A DNA stretch of 64,000 nt, from positions 79,724-143,723 of the forward strand of contig NZ_LSAZ01000022.1 of NCBI RefSeq assembly GCF_001584325.1, given 5' to 3'. The DNA is from Bacillus nakamurai (GTDB lineage: Bacteria; Bacillota; Bacilli; Bacillales; Bacillaceae). A program made the position numbers and the translations under genes. The notes below the pieces were generated by a model. It worked only from the letters and a program-made list of their open reading frames with translations. It made no database searches and was not told where the DNA came from. Shown piece after piece: positions 1 to 8,791 of the stretch; the first letter of the stretch is position 1, and every line of letters starts with the position of its first letter.

Positions 1-1193
1 CTTTCATATGCATGAATTATTGATTGGATGTGTCTTGAAAGGTCATTATCATTTAATGCTTTTAGAGACTTTACATAATCCAAAACGGCCTCTTCAACAT
101 CATTGTATCTGACATTTATACACTTGTTATTTTTGCATCGCAGCAATTTCACGTGATAAACACGTTCTGTGCCATTCTTATTTCGGTGTTTTCTTTCAGC
201 TTCATATTTAGACAATGAAGAACCGCATTCAGCGCACGTACATACACCAGCCAGTTCATTTAATTCGAAGTTTTTTTTATTAGGAAGGAGGGGAATTTTG
301 TTTTTAATTTTTGTTTGTACTTGCCCAAATTGTTCTTTGTCTATTATAGGGGGATGTGCATCAGGAACTGTAATTTGTTCATTTTCAGGCCTTATCGTTC
401 TTTTACCGTCTTTTGTTTTTTCTCTAACCTTATATTTAACAGTACCGATATAGGCTTCATTTTGGAGAATCGCTTTAATGGTGTATGGATTCCATTTCTT
501 TTTCTCAGTTGGAGAGGGGATTTGTAAATGGGTTAAGTGAGAAGCAATTGCTGTGTAACTATAATCTTTTCCATTCAGCCCGCTTAAAAAGAGATGGAAG
601 ATTAATTGAACCACTTTAGCTCTTTCTTCAACTATTTCCAGTCGTGATATTTTCTTATTTAATTTGTATCCATACGGAGCCAGACCGGAAATCCACTTTC
701 CCTGGGCTGCATAAGTGTATTTAGCCCCTGTCATTCGCTCTCTTGTCATTTCAAACTCTTCTCTGGCCATAAATAGCTCAAAACGGATTTGTCTCATATC
801 TGCAGGGTTTCTTGGGTCGTATACTTTATAAGGAGTAATAATGAGCAGGCGATTACTTTGAAGGACATGAACAATTTTTCCGGCATCACTATAACTTCCT
901 CTGCTTAGACGGGTTATTTCTTTGACTGCTATCGCCTGATATTTTCCATTTTCAAGATCCCTTAAACAGTCTTTAAAAACAGGCCGGCCTTCAATATTTT
1001 CACCTGAACCGATCTCCATTCTTAATTCGTACGGGACTTGAGTTGCGGTTAAAACTTTGTTCATCAGCTCCTTTTGTTCTGTGAGTGTATCTTCGCCTGT
1101 TCTTTTTTCACGCTCCAAATCCTGCCGGGAACGTCTGAGATACCCGAGAATATTAGTGATATTGTATGAATTTACAATGCTCTTTAACTCCAA
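1..1193 (-). CDS. sprA: SPbeta-type large serine recombinase SprA (YokA), 3' end outside window
   Basis: Site-specific integrase/excisionase of SPbeta-like phages, which cuts and rejoins DNA through a serine-phosphodiester intermediate. About 397 residues are visible and no stop is reached, so the C-terminal coiled-coil part lies left of the window. The N-terminal resolvase domain shows the YLRRSRQD motif with the nucleophilic serine about 20 residues in, then EITRLSRG. The recombinase domain ([11 protein letters not shown]) and the start of the zinc-ribbon region (CTCAECG) follow. I chose the TTG at 1193 because GAGAGGTG precedes it at good spacing and the product then begins [11 protein letters not shown], like B. 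subtilis SprA. It is transcribed away from the spsM junction at 5.9 kb. Identity is confident; the full length is not visible. Confidence 0.93.
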   Translation of the reverse strand, partial: MELKSIVNSYNITNILGYLRRSRQDLEREKRTGEDTLTEQKELMNKVLTATQVPYELRMEIGSGENIEGRPVFKDCLRDLENGKYQAIAVKEITRLSRGSYSDAGKIVHVLQSNRLLIITPYKVYDPRNPADMRQIRFELFMAREEFEMTRERMTGAKYTYAAQGKWISGLAPYGYKLNKKISRLEIVEERAKVVQLIFHLFLSGLNGKDYSYTAIASHLTHLQIPSPTEKKKWNPYTIKAILQNEAYIGTVKYKVREKTKDGKRTIRPENEQITVPDAHPPIIDKEQFGQVQTKIKNKIPLLPNKKNFELNELAGVCTCAECGSSLSKYEAERKHRNKNGTERVYHVKLLRCKNNKCINVRYNDVEEAVLDYVKSLKALNDNDLSRHIQSIIHAYE

Positions 1194-1482
1194 TACACAC
1201 ACCTCTCTATTTGAGTGTAATATTAAAACTGATGATTATCTTTGTCATGTAATTTAGCGGGTAAAAAACAGTTCTCTTTAAAAATATGATTGTTTTGCCG
1301 CCATTATTTTTATTTTGTAAATAAACTCCGGTCAAGGTGACAACTGTGGTGTACCAATCACAAAGCTGAATCGTCGTGGATAGCCGTTCCAAAAACAAGT
1401 CTGCGGAAAAATAAGGCTGAAACGATTCAGCAAAATAGTAAATTTCGCGCTATAATACAAATGAAAAGGGGGGTGAATACAG

Positions 1483-1657
1483 ATGGAGAATCACTTAAGA
1501 TTGTCTGGTACTTCTTCCACTCATGCAAAGCCTATTATTGGAAAGGCGATACTTTGCATGGGGCGAAACATTTAATTTTATCGCTGAACAAGCTTTTTCT
1601 AATATTTTGGCTTTGCACCTTATTTATCAAAATCAAAATAAGGAGCGGGCAAAATGA
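1483..1657 (+). pseudogene. Possible broken small ORF upstream of the HTH gene
   Basis: A well-placed ATG at 1483 (RBS AAAGGGGGG) opens a frame that stops after 30 codons at 1575. A second frame carries a plausible protein tail (YFAWGETFNFIAEQAFSN) to a TGA at 1655-1657. That TGA overlaps the next ATG in an ATGA arrangement typical of translational coupling. Joining the two frames would give a small protein of about 58 residues, so a frameshift is suspected. No family recognised. Confidence 0.35.
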
Positions 1658-1922
1658 AATATATAAATGCAAACAAAGTTTTACCTGAAAAGCTGATCGT
1701 GGAAATTCAGAAGTATATTCAGGGGGAAACCCTTTCATTCCCAAGCTGGAAACGGAGTATCTGAAATGGGGAGCCTCAAGTGGCGGGAGACAGCTGCTTG
1801 ATCGCCGCAATGCCGAAATTAGAAATTCCTTTATGAGTGGCAGCAGTATCCCGCAATTAGCTAAGGAATATTACCTTTCAACCGAAACCATTAAGAAAAT
1901 TGTTTATTCACATAAAAAGTAG
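1654..1922 (+). pseudogene. Frameshifted CD3324-type helix-turn-helix protein
   Basis: ATG at 1654, with AGGAG 9 bases upstream, starts MKYINANKVLPEKLIVEIQK. This resembles small Bacillus/Clostridium HTH proteins of the CD3324 type, normally about 88 residues. After the codons for GET (about 1726-1730) the frame must shift by one base to continue as FIPKLETEYLKWG, then GGRQLLDRRNAEIR, and end at TAG 1920-1922 with the HTH helix IPQLAKEYYLSTETIKKIVY. Unshifted, it stops after 36 residues. One extra base in the C/T run near 1730 explains this. It is either a real loss-of-function mutation or an assembly error. A strong terminator follows directly. Confidence 0.7.
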
Positions 1923-1925
1923 GTA

Positions 1926-1967
1926 AAAAGCACTGATGGAAATCCTTCATCAGTGTTTTTTTATGTA
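1926..1967 (+). terminator. Rho-independent terminator after the HTH gene
   Basis: GCACTGATG and its inverted copy CATCAGTG flank a short loop and are followed by seven T residues. Confidence 0.85.
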
Positions 1968-2062
1968 AAGAACGTTTCTAAGTCATTTTCTCCATTTTAG
2001 AAACTTGCTGCATTTTTTAAAATAAGGTAAGAAACGTCAGCGAAAAATGATAGGAGAGACAT

Positions 2063-2716
2063 ATGGTGACCGAAAAATTCATTAAAAATGAACATTTAAA
2101 CTTTATAAAAAAACAGATTGCTTTGATAAAAGACAGCACCAAAAAGAATGTAGCTCCAACCGTTTTGGCCGCTGTGATCGACTTAGCCAATGCCAAAATC
2201 TTGGACCTCATTCCAAATGCAGCATTGGATCAACAAGAATTGCTGGATGTTTCCAGACTGAAAACAGATGACGATTATGAGAAATATATCCAGCGTCTTT
2301 CAGCCTTTTTGCAGCCCTTTCCAAAAATCACCGAGCAGCAGCTGAAAAAAATGTTTCCGAAGAATAAAAAATTAAAGCTGCCTGATTTATCAAAAATAGA
2401 TCACAGCCAGCTGACCTATTTAAGCTGGAACGATCTTAGATCAAATAAAAAATTTATAATATATGAGCTGGATGGAAAAATGGCCGGCATTGAATGTAAA
2501 TTTACACCGGCTAGCAAACATAATGTTTGTTCCTTTTGTAATTGCTTTGGCCAGGTTGTCTATTTTTCCACGGTAACCAAAGCGAAAAAATCTAGAAATC
2601 CGGATTATTACAAGGCCATCGGAAATCTGATTTGCGCCGATAGCAGCGAATGCAACAAAAAAATAACCAATGTCGAATATTTAACAACTTTTCTAAAAGA
2701 CTCACTGGGAATGTGA
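2063..2716 (+). CDS. FusB/FusC-type elongation factor G-binding protein
   Basis: A 217-residue protein of the FBP family (FusB is 213 residues). It has an N-terminal helical domain and a C-terminal four-cysteine treble-clef zinc finger. The cysteine pattern C156-x2-C159 (NVCSFC) plus C191-x5-C197 (ICADSSEC) matches FusB C155, C158, C193 and C198. Known members bind EF-G on stalled post-translocation ribosomes and release it, which protects against fusidic acid. By family, this protein should act on the ribosome in the cytoplasm. RBS AGGAGAG lies 6 bases before the ATG. It sits alone between two terminators inside the SPbeta-type element, so it looks like phage cargo. Whether it gives resistance cannot be read from sequence. 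Confidence 0.82.
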   Translation: MVTEKFIKNEHLNFIKKQIALIKDSTKKNVAPTVLAAVIDLANAKILDLIPNAALDQQELLDVSRLKTDDDYEKYIQRLSAFLQPFPKITEQQLKKMFPKNKKLKLPDLSKIDHSQLTYLSWNDLRSNKKFIIYELDGKMAGIECKFTPASKHNVCSFCNCFGQVVYFSTVTKAKKSRNPDYYKAIGNLICADSSECNKKITNVEYLTTFLKDSLGM

Positions 2717-2784
2717 CTTTTTTTAAAACTTCGCACCAACTCTAAAAGTTGCCTATGAAAATTATAAATAAAACTTGACTTAAA

Positions 2785-2827
2785 ACCGTGGGCATCAATC
2801 ATATCAGAATGCCTGCGTTTTTTTATG
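2785..2827 (+). terminator. Probable terminator downstream of the FusB-like gene
   Basis: CGTGGGCAT and ATGCCTGCG form an imperfect stem followed by seven T residues. It separates the FusB-like gene from the secreted-protein genes. Confidence 0.55.
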
Positions 2828-2886
2828 TGATCTATGAAAGAGTTTCATCTTTATATATAGTATAATTTGGAAAAGGGGGAGTGGAT

Positions 2887-3324
2887 ATGAAGAAAATTGT
2901 TTTGAGTGCAGCTGCTGTTGTATTGGTGTGGATTTTGAGCATCGGGGATGTATCAGCGAAGATTACAAAAGATGAGCAGAAGGTAAGCATTCAAATGACA
3001 GAAAATGAAACCGGGTTCTTCATGTCTGATGACACGAATCTTCATTATTGGCCAACTAAGCTGGGCTACAGGTTTACCATTTACAATGCTGAAGGCTGCA
3101 CATTGAATTTTAAATTGCAGAGAATTACTTTGGCTGGATTTGCTTTTACCCTTAGCGAGAAGAATTTCACCGATAACCATTTAAATCTAAGTGCAGCAGA
3201 CCAGGTGAAAGCCGATGCGAACAGAAATCATTTTTTAGAGATCACTAAAGGGGCAGGCTGCGGAGACGTTTGGATAAAAGGCTTTTATGGGTTTGAGCAT
3301 GATGAACCGGATGAATGGCAGTAA
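2887..3324 (+). CDS. Secreted protein of unknown function
   Basis: A 145-residue product with a clear Sec signal peptide: MKK, a hydrophobic stretch of about 17 residues, then a VSA-type cleavage site near residue 23. Mature part is about 120 residues with two cysteines (C69 and C123 by my count) that could pair. No family recognised. I prefer the ATG at 2887 over the GTG at 2881, because GGGGGA at 2875-2880 is then at proper spacing. A TATAAT-like -10 element lies near 2860. It is followed at once by a second small cysteine-containing ORF and then the LPMO gene, so the three may be co-transcribed as an exported set. Confidence 0.7.
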   Translation: MKKIVLSAAAVVLVWILSIGDVSAKITKDEQKVSIQMTENETGFFMSDDTNLHYWPTKLGYRFTIYNAEGCTLNFKLQRITLAGFAFTLSEKNFTDNHLNLSAADQVKADANRNHFLEITKGAGCGDVWIKGFYGFEHDEPDEWQ

Positions 3325-3572
3325 TGGTGCTATCAGTCAAAGCATACCCTCGGCCTTTTTTAGCGAAAACCGCCAAAATGGATTGTGAATATTTTGAGGT
3401 GAACGACTGCCTGAAAGTCAAAATTAACGATTCAGTCCGAGCTATTGACTATCCCGGACTGAAAACTCAAGAAATTTTTGAATTTTACAACATCAAAGAT
3501 GAAGAAGGAAATTACACCACATGTAATGAATTATATAATAAGAAAGCAAAAAATCTTACAAAGGGAGGATGA
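3315..3572 (+). CDS. Small cysteine-containing protein of unknown function
   Basis: An 85-residue ORF overlapping the end of the preceding secreted-protein gene by 10 bases in another frame and ending 8 bases before the LPMO start. It has three cysteines (DCEYFEVNDC and TTCNELY) and many charged residues. No convincing RBS or signal peptide is visible, so it may be translated by coupling, may start at the ATG at 3324, or may be the remnant of a longer secreted protein. An in-frame stop at 3312-3314 rules out an upstream extension. No function can be assigned. Confidence 0.5.
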   Translation: MAVMVLSVKAYPRPFLAKTAKMDCEYFEVNDCLKVKINDSVRAIDYPGLKTQEIFEFYNIKDEEGNYTTCNELYNKKAKNLTKGG

Positions 3573-3579
3573 TTTGGTA

Positions 3580-4200
3580 ATGAAAAAATTTATCAAAGGC
3601 GCTATTCTAACGGCTGCTCTGGGTGTTGGTGCTACTTTTTTTGCAAGTGATGCCTCTGCACACGGGTACATAAAAGAACCCGCTAGCAGAGCATACATGG
3701 GATCATTAGAAAAACAAATCATTGGCTGGTCGGCAGCTGCACAAAAATATGGTTCCGTAATTGATAATCCTCAATCGGTAGAAGGTCCAAAAGGGTTTCC
3801 GGCCGCTGGTCCGCCAGATGGCAAAATTGCATCGGCAAATGGAGGTTCCGGTCAAATTGATTTTGGATTAGACAGGCAGACCGCAGATTATTGGGCAAAA
3901 CAAGACTTGCGCGGGGGTCTGAATACCTTTACTTGGCACTATACTGCTCCTCACGCAACATCAAAGTGGCACTATTATATAACCAAGAAAAATTGGAATC
4001 CCAATAAACCTTTAACAAGAGATGAGTTTGAATTAATTGGAACTGTCAATCACGATGGTTCGAAGGCTGATACTAATCTTTCCCATAAGATTTTCGTACC
4101 GACTGATCGCAGCGGTTATCATGTCATTCTAGGCGTGTGGGACGTTGCGGACACCTCGAATGCCTTTTATAACGTAATTGATGTAAACTTAAAACAATGA
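3580..4200 (+). CDS. chbA: Chitin-active lytic polysaccharide monooxygenase (AA10, CBP21-like)
   Basis: Exported copper enzyme that oxidatively cleaves crystalline chitin. It has 206 residues. The signal peptide ends in DASA, so the mature chain begins with His28 (HGYIKEPASR), the N-terminal copper-brace histidine. The second brace histidine is H125 in FTWHYTAPH. The axial phenylalanine is F196 in SNAFYNVIDV, the same motif as Serratia CBP21. The whole mature protein is one AA10 domain with no extra chitin-binding module. AAGGGAGG lies about 12 bases before the ATG at 3580; the longer upstream frame lacks an RBS. It follows two small exported or cysteine-rich ORFs and ends before a terminator. 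In B. velezensis genomes such genes are called chbA (chbB in B. amyloliquefaciens). Its place between sprA and the attachment junction is unexpected. Confidence 0.93.
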   Translation: MKKFIKGAILTAALGVGATFFASDASAHGYIKEPASRAYMGSLEKQIIGWSAAAQKYGSVIDNPQSVEGPKGFPAAGPPDGKIASANGGSGQIDFGLDRQTADYWAKQDLRGGLNTFTWHYTAPHATSKWHYYITKKNWNPNKPLTRDEFELIGTVNHDGSKADTNLSHKIFVPTDRSGYHVILGVWDVADTSNAFYNVIDVNLKQ

Positions 4201-4289
4201 CGTTGAACCTCGATTCATCCAACAAACGTAATGGCAACTACTTTAGAATTAAATGGAATGCTGTGAAGTGATTCTATAGAGGAGCTATT

Positions 4290-4328
4290 CTGATCGGTCA
4301 GATGTTCGCGCATCTGCCGATTTTTTTA
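4290..4328 (+). terminator. Terminator after the LPMO gene
   Basis: GATCGGTCAGATG and CATCTGCCGATT pair around a TTCGCG loop, followed by a T run. It should end the secreted-protein/LPMO transcript. Confidence 0.85.
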
Positions 4329-4495
4329 TATCTTAAAAGAAGTGTATATTCAATCCATACTTATTATTTAAAAGTATTGATGTTATCGGTATGCAGCAGT
4401 TATGAACAAGGGGACAAATGTAAAATAGCCAAAACGATCTATGGTATCGGCATCATTCACTACTGGGAAGAGGCTGAGAATGATAGTGCGTTTTA

Positions 4496-4566
4496 ATGCA
4501 GACGGGGCTACGAAAAATGGCGGGTAAAAGAATTAAAATTAAAGAAACTGAAAAAGAAGAAAAATG
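4496..4566 (+). CDS. Possible 23-residue basic leader ORF
   Basis: ATG at 4496 opens a short, Lys/Glu-rich frame (RKMAGKRIKIKETEKEEK) whose TGA overlaps the ATG of the following membrane-peptide ORF (ATGA). No RBS is evident. The overlap suggests coupling; the ORF itself is weakly supported. Confidence 0.25.
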
Positions 4567-4665
4567 ATCGAAGCAGTCATAGCTGCAAAAAGCATTATAA
4601 GCATGGTGCTCGTTACAGTCATAGCCATTAAAGGAATAATGAGGAGAATTAAAACTGAATCATAA
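4564..4665 (+). CDS. 33-residue single-span membrane peptide
   Basis: Codes for a 33-residue peptide: a short acidic start (MIEAV), about 18 mostly hydrophobic residues (IISMVLVTVIAI), then a basic tail (KGIMRRIKTES). This fits one transmembrane helix with a positive cytoplasmic end. It overlaps a short basic ORF by ATGA and is followed at once by a perfect terminator hairpin. The layout is compatible with a small phage membrane peptide or a type I toxin, but I do not recognise a family and no antisense RNA can be shown. Confidence 0.4.
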   Translation: MIEAVIAAKSIISMVLVTVIAIKGIMRRIKTES

Positions 4666-4696
4666 ATAAGAGCCTCTTTCTTCAGAGGCTCTTATT
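4665..4696. terminator. Bidirectional terminator
   Basis: A perfect 13-bp inverted repeat (AATAAGAGCCTCT) with loop TTCTTC. AT-rich flanks on both sides let it serve the + strand small ORFs and the - strand gene at 4734-5081. Confidence 0.85.
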
Positions 4697-4733
4697 CGAT
4701 TTTATTATAGAATAAAAAGAAGTGAATTTATGA

Positions 4734-5081
4734 TCACCGAGCTTCAACAGTGATTTTAAAAATAACATAATTATCATTTACATCATATGCATATACCAAA
4801 GCAGTACCAAGTGAAGAGTGGGACGACACTACTCCATTGGGACTAATGCTTATAAGATTGCTTCCAGATACTATTTCCCAGCGCTTATAACCATTTAATA
4901 AGGAGACATTAGAGTTTCTTAGCATATGATAGTCAACTGTTGTTATAGGACTGCCTAGCGGAACAACTTGATCAGACCTTACCGTTTCCTTCGCAGATGC
5001 GTGTGCTGCAAACGTCGGAAGAGCCAATGCTGAAATTGATAAAGCAGAAACAATCAATAATCCTTTGTAAAACTTTTTCAT
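4734..5081 (-). CDS. Small secreted protein with Ig-like (BIG2-type) fold signature
   Basis: A 115-residue exported protein. The signal peptide (MKKFYKGLLIVSALS, hydrophobic core, AHASA) is cut near residue 30. The mature 85 residues contain YKRWEIVSGSNLISISPNGVVSS and end in an alternating hydrophobic beta-strand. This is the pattern of bacterial Ig-like group 2 repeats (text such as W-x-S-x-x-x-x-I-S-x-x-G-x-V). No catalytic motif. RBS GGGGG precedes the ATG. Homologues of unknown function occur around SPbeta-type prophages; I cannot name it. Confidence 0.65.
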   Translation of the reverse strand: MKKFYKGLLIVSALSISALALPTFAAHASAKETVRSDQVVPLGSPITTVDYHMLRNSNVSLLNGYKRWEIVSGSNLISISPNGVVSSHSSLGTALVYAYDVNDNYVIFKITVEAR

Positions 5082-5530
5082 AAGAATTACCCCCTAGGTT
5101 TTGATTGTAGTACAACGTAAGTATAGCATGTTAAATATTTGAAAAATGAGGATGATTTGTGAATGTATTTATTGGAATTTTTCTTATATTGAAAGTTAAT
5201 GTAAAAGGGGATATGTTTCAGAAAGTAATGGATTTGAGCAGTGCTTTAGTTGCTGGCACTGCGTAATGATTGATGATAAAAACAGAAGGGCTTAAGAATG
5301 GTCAAGTTAATATTGGATCAAAAGGAGTAAGAGGTACATAAAAGTAGGGGAAGATTCCCTAATCCCAAATTAACGTTTAACATTATCTGATGTTTCGAAT
5401 ATGACAGAATTACCTATCGACAAATTACATCTGGTTTTTTCCAAAACAACATAATGCTATGGTTATAAAAACAATTGCTATAAGAATAGCAAATGTAATA
5501 TGTGGAAAGTCAATGGGGAAAGGTTAAGAA
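5082..5530. other. AT-rich intergenic stretch, no supported gene
   Basis: About 450 bases with frequent stops in all frames. A minus-strand frame around 5420-5520 encodes a short hydrophobic run but has no start codon or RBS. Probably promoter region for the flanking genes plus decayed sequence. Confidence 0.5.
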
Positions 5531-5842
5531 TTGGGAAAAAGGCGCAGCAAAATGCCGCCCCTGGATGTAATGAATGAAATTGACCGCTTATGCGATGATT
5601 TGATGAAAGAAAAGTCAAGAGACAATCATATCCCTGCATATAATACTCCTGTGCAAACGGGGGTTGATGTGATGCCTTCAGGGGAGTATGAAGAATTCAA
5701 GAAGAAGACCGTAACAGTCGTCCAAAGGAGAAATTATTCAATCAGGTTTATTGAGCAGACATACGGAAGTGAAAATGAAGGAGTGTTTTATCAAGAAATA
5801 GCACAGTTATTATTTGAAAGGGCTCTGAAGAAATCAGAATAG
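5531..5842 (+). CDS. Hypothetical protein next to the attachment junction
   Basis: A 103-residue, highly charged protein starting at a TTG, with AAAGG upstream. No signal peptide, membrane segment or recognised motif. The N-terminal third is basic then acidic (GKRRSK, NEIDRLCDDLMKEK); the C-terminal half (VTVVQRRNYSIRFIEQTYG, then FYQEIAQLLFERALKK) looks like a compact alpha/beta fold. It is the last gene of the element, ending about 40 bases from the spsM break, and has its own terminator. Confidence 0.55.
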   Translation: MGKRRSKMPPLDVMNEIDRLCDDLMKEKSRDNHIPAYNTPVQTGVDVMPSGEYEEFKKKTVTVVQRRNYSIRFIEQTYGSENEGVFYQEIAQLLFERALKKSE

Positions 5843-5853
5843 CCCTTTCTTTT
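5816..5853 (+). terminator. Terminator at the element edge
   Basis: AAAGGGCT and AGCCCTTT form a stem overlapping the 3' end of the 103-residue ORF, followed by a T-rich run. Confidence 0.75.
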
Positions 5854-5873
5854 TTTGTTTTATCGTTAGTATC

Positions 5874-6299
5874 CTAAAAAACGGCTTTATCGGTACTGAT
5901 ATTAATCACATGCGTCACCTCTTGCAGCAAAGCAGCTTCTGCGACATTTTGTCCGCCGATAAGGTTGGTTTGAATGGCTTCAAACGGGTTATCCTCACAA
6001 GTCGGAACCTGCTTCAGCGCAGCGGCGTGAAAGACAATATCAACACCTTTCATCACTTGGTTTACTCTTCTGTAGTCACGGACATCCCCAAGCACGAATG
6101 ACAGTCTTTTTTCTTCAGCGTATTTTTGCTTCATCACATATTGTTTGCTGTCATCTTTGCTGAACACAATGACTTCTTTAGGTGTTAAGAGCAAAAGGCG
6201 TTTAACAATTTGGCTTCCGATCGATCCTGTCCCGCCCGTGACGAGGACAGTTTTATCGTGAAAAAAGGGTTTTAGCTCTACTGCTTGCTGTTTAGGCAT
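5874..6299 (-). pseudogene. spsM: 5' part of spsM (yodU), interrupted by the SPbeta-type element
   Basis: Encodes the first 141 residues of a CapD/FlaA1-type nucleotide-sugar epimerase/dehydratase needed for spore-surface polysaccharide. It starts MPKQQAVELKPFF and carries the NAD(P)-binding motif TGGTGSIG (residues about 21-28). It runs through GDVRDYRRV and HAAALKQVP to NISTDKAV, where the coding sequence is replaced by a stop at 5874 derived from the element. The catalytic YxxxK segment and C-terminal half are therefore missing here. In B. subtilis 168 the same gene is split by SPbeta into yodU and ypqP and is rebuilt by phage excision during sporulation. The same arrangement is likely here. 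The 3' half should lie beyond the other end of the element, outside the window. Confidence 0.9.
5879..5894 (-). other. SPbeta-like attachment core inside spsM
   Basis: Read on the minus strand, these 16 bases are ACCGATAAAGCCGTTT. From memory, the SPbeta core in B. subtilis spsM is ACAGATAAAGCTGTAT, which matches at 13 of 16 positions. The coding frame of spsM is intact up to this site and stops three codons later in element DNA, as expected for one half-site (attL or attR) made by integration. Only one junction is inside the window. Confidence 0.75.
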
Positions 6300-7775
<1,476 letters not shown>

Positions 7776-7783
7776 GACAAATG

Positions 7784-7817
7784 AAAAAAGCAGCTTTATG
7801 TCAAGCTGCTTTTTTAT
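7784..7817. terminator. Shared terminator between phy and cgeB
   Basis: AAAAAAGCAGCTT / AAGCTGCTTTTTT palindrome between convergent genes, with an A run on one side and a T run on the other, so it can work in both directions. Confidence 0.9.
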
Positions 7818-7831
7818 ACGAGGAAAGTTCT

Positions 7832-8785
7832 CTAAGAAAGCTTCGAGCGGATAGCCGCAAGCACTGCCGGGAGCTGATCATACGTATAAGCAGGTACCGT
7901 TTCTTGATAATTAAGCGCCGCTATTTGTTTACGGTCGTGCGGGTGTGTCATATAGTAAACCGTCTTTTCCTTAAATTCTGTAAGCGAGATGTAAGAAACA
8001 AAGGATGAAAAAGGGGGTACGGCAGGAAGGTCAGTCAGCTGAAATGCTTCACAAGCCGCAATGTCTAAGCTGCGGGTATTTAAACTGATATTTTGAATGC
8101 CCCGCTCATTTTTATTGAGCGCAAATCGATAAGAACGGTGCGGGTTCAGGACCAAATCTGCGCTGTTATAAAATTTTGCGGCCGGCTCCGGTTCAATCCA
8201 TTCATCCGTTATGATCACGTTTTGCTGTTTGGCGATTTTTTTAGGCAGATGTTTACGCCATCCCTTGCCGATTAAACGAAGCGTATACGGAAGCTTCGCC
8301 GCCTCCTTCACCAGCTTCACACGATTCGGATAAGGATATCCGATCAGCAGCAGATTTACGTGAAGGGATGCATCAGCCGCTTGTTTTTTAAAGATCCGCT
8401 GATTGACGGGAATGGGAACATAATACACATGCTGTAAGCCCATTTGCCGATAGACATCGAGAGCATTTTGATCAATGGTCAAAACAGCATCGGCAAGCGG
8501 TGCGATCTTTACGCTGACATCGAAATAAAAAGGATCCTCTGTCAGCCACACATAAATGGGGATACGTTCTGCCCTCAGCCATGCGAGCCATTCGGTCGGA
8601 ATTCTGTCACCCGCCATCATAAAAGCAAAATCCGGCTTGAATGCCCGAATGCTGCGGATGGAATCTGCATGAAGTTCAGAAACAGAAAAAAGATGGATGG
8701 AAGACTGTAAAAAGCCTTCCTCGATACAGCGGTCATAATACGTGTAAATCCCTTTATATCCCGAAAGGATATATAAAACGTTCAT
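7832..8785 (-). CDS. cgeB: Spore maturation protein CgeB (glycosyltransferase-like)
   Basis: A 317-residue protein of the CgeB/DUF3880-type GT-B glycosyltransferase family. The N-terminal Rossmann part starts MNVLYILSGYKG and includes the acceptor-side text VWLTEDPFYFD. The C-terminal donor half includes LLIGYPYPNR, YNSADLVLNPHR and the conserved tail region SLDIAACEAFQLTD, which resembles the family's RxFEixACG segment. It lies 6 bases downstream of cgeA in the cgeAB operon. In B. subtilis this operon is expressed late in the mother cell (SigK, GerE) and affects the outermost spore glycoprotein layer. Sugar and acceptor are unknown. Confidence 0.93.
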   Translation of the reverse strand: MNVLYILSGYKGIYTYYDRCIEEGFLQSSIHLFSVSELHADSIRSIRAFKPDFAFMMAGDRIPTEWLAWLRAERIPIYVWLTEDPFYFDVSVKIAPLADAVLTIDQNALDVYRQMGLQHVYYVPIPVNQRIFKKQAADASLHVNLLLIGYPYPNRVKLVKEAAKLPYTLRLIGKGWRKHLPKKIAKQQNVIITDEWIEPEPAAKFYNSADLVLNPHRSYRFALNKNERGIQNISLNTRSLDIAACEAFQLTDLPAVPPFSSFVSYISLTEFKEKTVYYMTHPHDRKQIAALNYQETVPAYTYDQLPAVLAAIRSKLS

Positions 8786-8791
8786 ATTCTG

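Noticed and set aside
1461..1810. Overlapping plus and minus frames of 75 and 91 codons
   Set aside because: They run across the frameshifted HTH gene and its upstream ORF, lack RBS and have no protein-like pattern.
4302..4496. Open frame of 64 codons on the plus strand
   Set aside because: Its ATG lies inside the LPMO terminator hairpin and there is no RBS; composition does not look like protein.
5390..5530. Minus-strand hydrophobic stretch like a one-helix peptide
   Set aside because: No start codon or RBS in frame; more likely chance in AT-rich DNA.
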